Both the position numbers and the translations under genes were made by a program. A stretch of 58,377 nt of DNA. It comes from Flavonifractor sp. An306. GTDB taxonomy: Bacteria; Bacillota; Clostridia; Oscillospirales; Oscillospiraceae. Where the stretch lies: the NCBI RefSeq assembly GCF_002159455.1, contig NZ_NFIQ01000020.1, forward strand, positions 1-58,377. The letters are read 5' to 3'. Position 1 is the first letter of the stretch; each line of letters starts with the position of its first letter. This document shows, piece after piece, positions 56,106 through 58,377 of this stretch. Under the pieces are notes generated by a model, which worked only from the letters and a program-made list of their open reading frames with translations, searched no databases and was not told the DNA's origin.

Positions 56106-56548
56106 CACTTCCGTCCCCCTCTCTGGCTTTCCAGTTGAAAGAGGGCCAGGAGTTCTTCATACCGGGCCGCCGCGTCTTTCAGGTCTTGCGGGGTGGAAAT
56201 GCTGTTCTCCTGGAGAATATGGAGTGTAACGTCGTGGTTCGGCAGGACAGAGCAGAAAAATTCATATCCGGCTTCCCATTCACGCCATAGGCGATTTATG
56301 CTCACCACAATGAGGTCAGACACATTTCCAGCCTCGATCTCCCGGAGCATCCTCTGATATTCCGGGCGCTCCGGCGTGGAGCCAGGAATCCCCCAATCAC
56401 AAAAGAACTCTGAATTTTGGAGCCCATGCCCCGCCGCATATCCGGCAAGCCGCTCCATCTGGTTTCTGCGGATCAATCCGTCCATATCGCCGCAGGAACC
56501 TCCCACGCGGCAATAGAGCGCGGTGATTTTATTTGACTGCCTGTTCAT
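56105..56548 (-). CDS. Serine-recombinase-like protein lacking the catalytic serine
   Basis: A 147-residue protein with only a resolvase-type N-terminal domain. Where the family has YxRVSS or YxRLSR it reads ALYCRVGGSCGD, so the nucleophile Ser is Gly. SINRLWREWEAGYEF stands where DRLxRN is expected. It is probably inactive and may help the large recombinase, as accessory or directionality partner. The ATG at 56548 is favoured by GGAGG spacing; an adjacent ATG at 56551 is too close. It overlaps the large recombinase start. Confidence 0.8.
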   Translation of the reverse strand: MNRQSNKITALYCRVGGSCGDMDGLIRRNQMERLAGYAAGHGLQNSEFFCDWGIPGSTPERPEYQRMLREIEAGNVSDLIVVSINRLWREWEAGYEFFCSVLPNHDVTLHILQENSISTPQDLKDAAARYEELLALFQLESQRGGRK

Positions 56549-56651
56549 CATAGCCTCCAATCCGGCAGTCACCGTTCCCTGTCTTGTGACACTTATATTA
56601 TACTAAATGTCAAGCAAAACGTCAAATTTTTGCGGATTTTTGCAATATTTT

Positions 56652-56804
56652 TTACTTCTTTGTTTCCTTGTCAAGTACCCGCATGATTTTCTTGGAAACG
56701 GTGACGCCCTGGGAGGCAAAAAATCCATTCACCCGATAATATGTATTGCCAATCTTAATCTCTGTCTCTACTCTTGGCTGCTCCACCTGGGGCATGACAG
56801 CCAT
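56652..56804 (-). CDS. TnpW-like small transposon protein
   Basis: A 50-residue protein (EIKIGNTYYRVNGFFASQG then VSKKIMRVLDKETKK) resembling TnpW, a conserved small protein of Clostridia transposons with unknown function. SD-like GGGGGTG precedes the ATG at 56804. It is encoded just upstream of the recombinase pair. The family call is from a short match. Confidence 0.6.
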   Translation of the reverse strand: MAVMPQVEQPRVETEIKIGNTYYRVNGFFASQGVTVSKKIMRVLDKETKK

Positions 56805-56833
56805 GGGAACACCCCCTTTATCTTTTGTTTTGC

Positions 56834-56855
56834 GTCTCATGGTGAGATTTATTTT
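56834..56855. repeat. 22-bp operator-like repeat, copy 1
   Basis: GTCTCATGGTGAGATTTATT and following TT, containing the imperfect palindrome TCTCA-TG-GTGAGA. A nearly identical copy lies at 58165-58186. It sits upstream of the TnpW-like gene. Confidence 0.65.
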
Positions 56856-57382
56856 ACGACAAAATCCGCACCGACAAGCAGTGCGGATTCTATGATTCAC
56901 GTTTCTATTTTCAGGACGGTTTCAGACGGCGGTTGGCTGGGCCGCTCCATAGGTCTTAATCGTGCCTCCCCCCATTCCCGTGGGCGGGGCGCCCTACGCT
57001 GTGACGCATAGCCGGCGCAAGTATCATCATCCCCGGATGTGCCTCGTGGCCTCGGCTCTGCCTGGAGCCGTTTGCGGCGCTGGTGGTGTTCGCTCCTTTC
57101 CTCCCGGCGTTGTTCCCCCTTTCCCGGTGAAAATATCCCCGCGCACCCGCCGTCTGGCTTCACACATACGGAATGTATCTGGTCGCCCTATTCAGTTGTG
57201 TTTCCCGGAGCATCCTCGTTAGGCGAAAAGAGCGGAATATTTTGCCCGGCTGGTTTCACCTGCCCGCTGGCGGGAGCGACGCCGTGCAAAATACCCAGTG
57301 GCCGTGGGGGAACTCCGGCAGGCTGTTTCCAGCCCGCAGAAGTGCGCCGCCTGGGGCGATGCACTTCGGCCGGATGGAAAAA
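56856..57382. other. Gene-poor region inside the mobile element
   Basis: About 530 bases between the TnpW-like and HTH genes. Several frames cross it on both strands but none has an SD, a plausible protein or similarity I recognise. The composition is GC-rich with short palindromic blocks (for example near 57260-57275, CCCGCTGGCGGG). It could hold a promoter, an RNA or a transfer origin; I cannot support any of these. Confidence 0.5.
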
Positions 57383-57625
57383 CTAAAGGGAGAAGTCCGC
57401 CGGGGGCTCCCGGAAACGAAACCGGCCCATGGCGGCAAACAGGGCGTTCTCTGCCTCATAGCAGAGGTCATCGTCCGGGAGGTTGTGAAAGCGGCCGTGT
57501 TCATCCAGAAAGGGACTGAGGGCTTTGTATGCTATGTACCCGGCAAAATGGCGCCGGACAAAACCTGTGGCTTCTGGATCGTAGTGCTGTGCCGCCTGGA
57601 TGATTGCAAAGGGTACATACTTCAT
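57383..57625 (-). CDS. HTH-domain accessory protein of Tn916-like elements
   Basis: An 80-residue protein starting MKYVPFAIIQAAQHYDPEAT, with the pattern of the small HTH_16-type proteins encoded next to the sigma-like factor in Tn916-type elements. It is thought to regulate or help transfer genes. SD TTGGAGG is clear. Its start overlaps the sigma-like gene stop by 4 bases (ATGA), so they are co-translated. Confidence 0.75.
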   Translation of the reverse strand: MKYVPFAIIQAAQHYDPEATGFVRRHFAGYIAYKALSPFLDEHGRFHNLPDDDLCYEAENALFAAMGRFRFREPPADFSL

Positions 57626-58041
57626 GGGTTTTCCTCCAATATCGTTTTCAGTTTCTTCTGTGCTTTCTCCCGGCGGCGCTGGACGGTGGCCCGGCTCATG
57701 TTCAGCCGTTTTGCCACGGCCTCGTCCCGTAAGCCCAGGAAGTAGTAGAGCAGGATGATCTCACGGTCTTTGGGGAGTAGGCTGGAGAGTGCTTGTCCCA
57801 GCTTTTGGTCTTTGATCTGGATGGCCTGTTCCCGGATGTAATATGTGAAAGGTTCGTCTGGTAGCTCCGGCTCCCATTCATCCGCTAGGGAGAAAAGGTC
57901 TGCGTCCGACAGGTCGGACAGGGGGGACACACGCTGCCCGTGGGCGACCTTTTTCTGGCGCGCCTTTAGGATAGCGTTGTCGATGGCGGCCTTGCAGTAG
58001 GCTTCGTACAGCATTTCGTTGTAGTCCTCGTAGCGCCCCAT
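57622..58041 (-). CDS. Sigma-70-like factor (Tn916 Orf7 type)
   Basis: A 139-residue sigma-like protein with a C-terminal region-4 HTH: LLPKDREIILLYYFLGLRDE then AVAKRLNMSRATVQRRREKA. The N-terminus (MGRYEDYNEMLYEAYCKAA) matches the short region-2-like part of these element-borne factors. The ATG at 58041 follows AAAAGGAGACC; the longer frame to 58110 has no SD. It probably controls element gene expression. A 22-bp palindromic repeat lies about 125 bases upstream. Confidence 0.85.
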   Translation of the reverse strand: MGRYEDYNEMLYEAYCKAAIDNAILKARQKKVAHGQRVSPLSDLSDADLFSLADEWEPELPDEPFTYYIREQAIQIKDQKLGQALSSLLPKDREIILLYYFLGLRDEAVAKRLNMSRATVQRRREKAQKKLKTILEENP

Positions 58042-58164
58042 TTGTGGTCTCCTTTTCCCCTTCTCATACCCTAATATCCTGGAAAAATGGATTTTGCTCA
58101 TTATTCGCAAAAAATTCCAAAAGTTTCCAAAACAAAATGTTCAGCGACAGAAAGCGCGGTTTGT

Positions 58165-58186
58165 GTCTCACGGTGAGATTTATTTT
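58165..58186. repeat. 22-bp operator-like repeat, copy 2
   Basis: GTCTCACGGTGAGATTTATT and following TT, with a perfect TCTCAC-G-GTGAGA palindrome. It differs from the copy at 56834-56855 at one base. It lies upstream of the sigma-like gene. The two sites probably bind one element-encoded regulator. Confidence 0.65.
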
Positions 58187-58311
58187 TTCGATACTTTTCG
58201 CAAGGATAGATATAGAAAAGCAGAGCGGCACTTGGTAGCCGCCCTGCCCTCGGTTTTCGCAATATGAAAGTAACCGTCAAAGGAGCAGGCGGATAGACTT
58301 CCATGAGATAA

Positions 58312-58345
58312 TAGTGCTGGAACGTAGCGGAACGTTCCAGCACTA
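58312..58345. repeat. Strong 13-bp hairpin at the right window edge
   Basis: TAGTGCTGGAACG (58312-58324) pairs perfectly with 58333-58345 around an 8-base loop. It lacks a long T run, so it may be a structured RNA or regulator site rather than a terminator. The remainder of 58042-58377 shows no convincing gene. Confidence 0.6.
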
Positions 58346-58377
58346 ATTTGTACGGGGGGTCTTGCCGTGACATCAAA

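Larger units (their letters stand above)
54410..58377. mobile_element. Serine-recombinase mobile element (left end visible, right end outside window)
   Basis: The element begins at the GA at 54410-54411 inside the second integrase gene. It carries, in leftward order, a sigma-like factor, an HTH protein, a TnpW-like protein, a catalytically altered small recombinase and a large serine recombinase. These are typical of Clostridia integrative or mobilisable transposons of the Tn4451/Tn5397 type, whose recombinases use GA target dinucleotides. Coding style is less GC-rich than the flanks. No transfer genes are visible within the window. Confidence 0.8.

Noticed and set aside
58101-58376. A 91-residue minus-strand frame at the right edge
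   Set aside because: No SD. It spans a strong hairpin and an operator-like palindrome, so it is more likely non-coding regulatory DNA upstream of the sigma-like gene.

Overview
The window looks like a chromosome segment of a GC-rich, flagellated, strictly anaerobic Clostridia member, most likely a gut Oscillospirales (Flavonifractor/Lawsonibacter-like). The genus is inference. It rests on Gram-positive style SD sites (AGGAGG), YesM/YesN plus CUT1 transporter architecture, an [FeFe]-hydrogenase, anaerobic sulfatase maturation, PerR and Tn916-like accessory genes. No rRNA, tRNA or CRISPR array was seen.

Region A (1-15.7 kb) is a catabolic/redox island. A leftward operon encodes two maleate-isomerase/arylmalonate-decarboxylase-like proteins, two MmgE/PrpD proteins, a FAD/NAD oxidoreductase, a molybdopterin oxidoreductase and its 4Fe-4S partner, and an ornithine-cyclodeaminase-like gene with a one-base frameshift. 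Beyond a terminator lie moeA (internally deleted and frameshifted) and moaC (cut by the window edge). Rightward from the shared 10.9-11.1 kb control region come an SLC13-type carboxylate transporter, an octopine/nopaline-dehydrogenase-like enzyme and two LysR regulators. The set suggests use of an unknown di- or tricarboxylate or secondary-amine (opine-like) acid.

Region B (15.7-29.7 kb, all leftward) is a flagellin locus, and I regard it as the most interesting part. In transcription order it holds: a small serine recombinase; a stretch with inverted repeats; a CsrA-domain protein with a C-terminal extension; a TnpB-like protein whose RuvC catalytic residues are substituted; a structured stretch that could encode its guide RNA; flagellin; a large GT2 glycosyltransferase; a CDP-type phosphotransferase; and an operon matching the Campylobacter jejuni O-methyl-phosphoramidate (MeOPN) pathway enzyme for enzyme (Cj1415, methyltransferase, Cj1418, Cj1417 and Cj1416 equivalents), ending in a PHP phosphoesterase. 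I infer an RNA-guided and/or CsrA-controlled flagellin whose glycan carries a phosphoramidate.

Region C (30-48.6 kb) is a sulfated/fucosylated glycan utilisation locus. It has an anaerobic sulfatase-maturating radical SAM enzyme, GH29 alpha-L-fucosidase, YesM/YesN two-component system, LplB/YtcP-type permeases and binding lipoprotein, sulfatase, class II aldolase, FGGY kinase, L-fucose isomerase, GH2 beta-galactosidase and a D-lyxose-isomerase-like enzyme. Together they would import and break down mucin-type glycans and send fucose to lactaldehyde and DHAP.

Region D (48.9-51.4 kb) is a PerR-type regulator with a near-perfect PerR box and an in-frame fusion of [FeFe]-hydrogenase to rubrerythrin.

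Region E (51.7-58.4 kb) is mobile DNA. A DUF6809-like/zinc-ribbon/tandem tyrosine-integrase module has its second integrase interrupted at the HxxR motif by a serine-recombinase element. That element carries a large serine recombinase, a companion lacking the catalytic serine, a TnpW-like protein, a Tn916-like HTH protein and a sigma-like factor, and it runs off the right edge.
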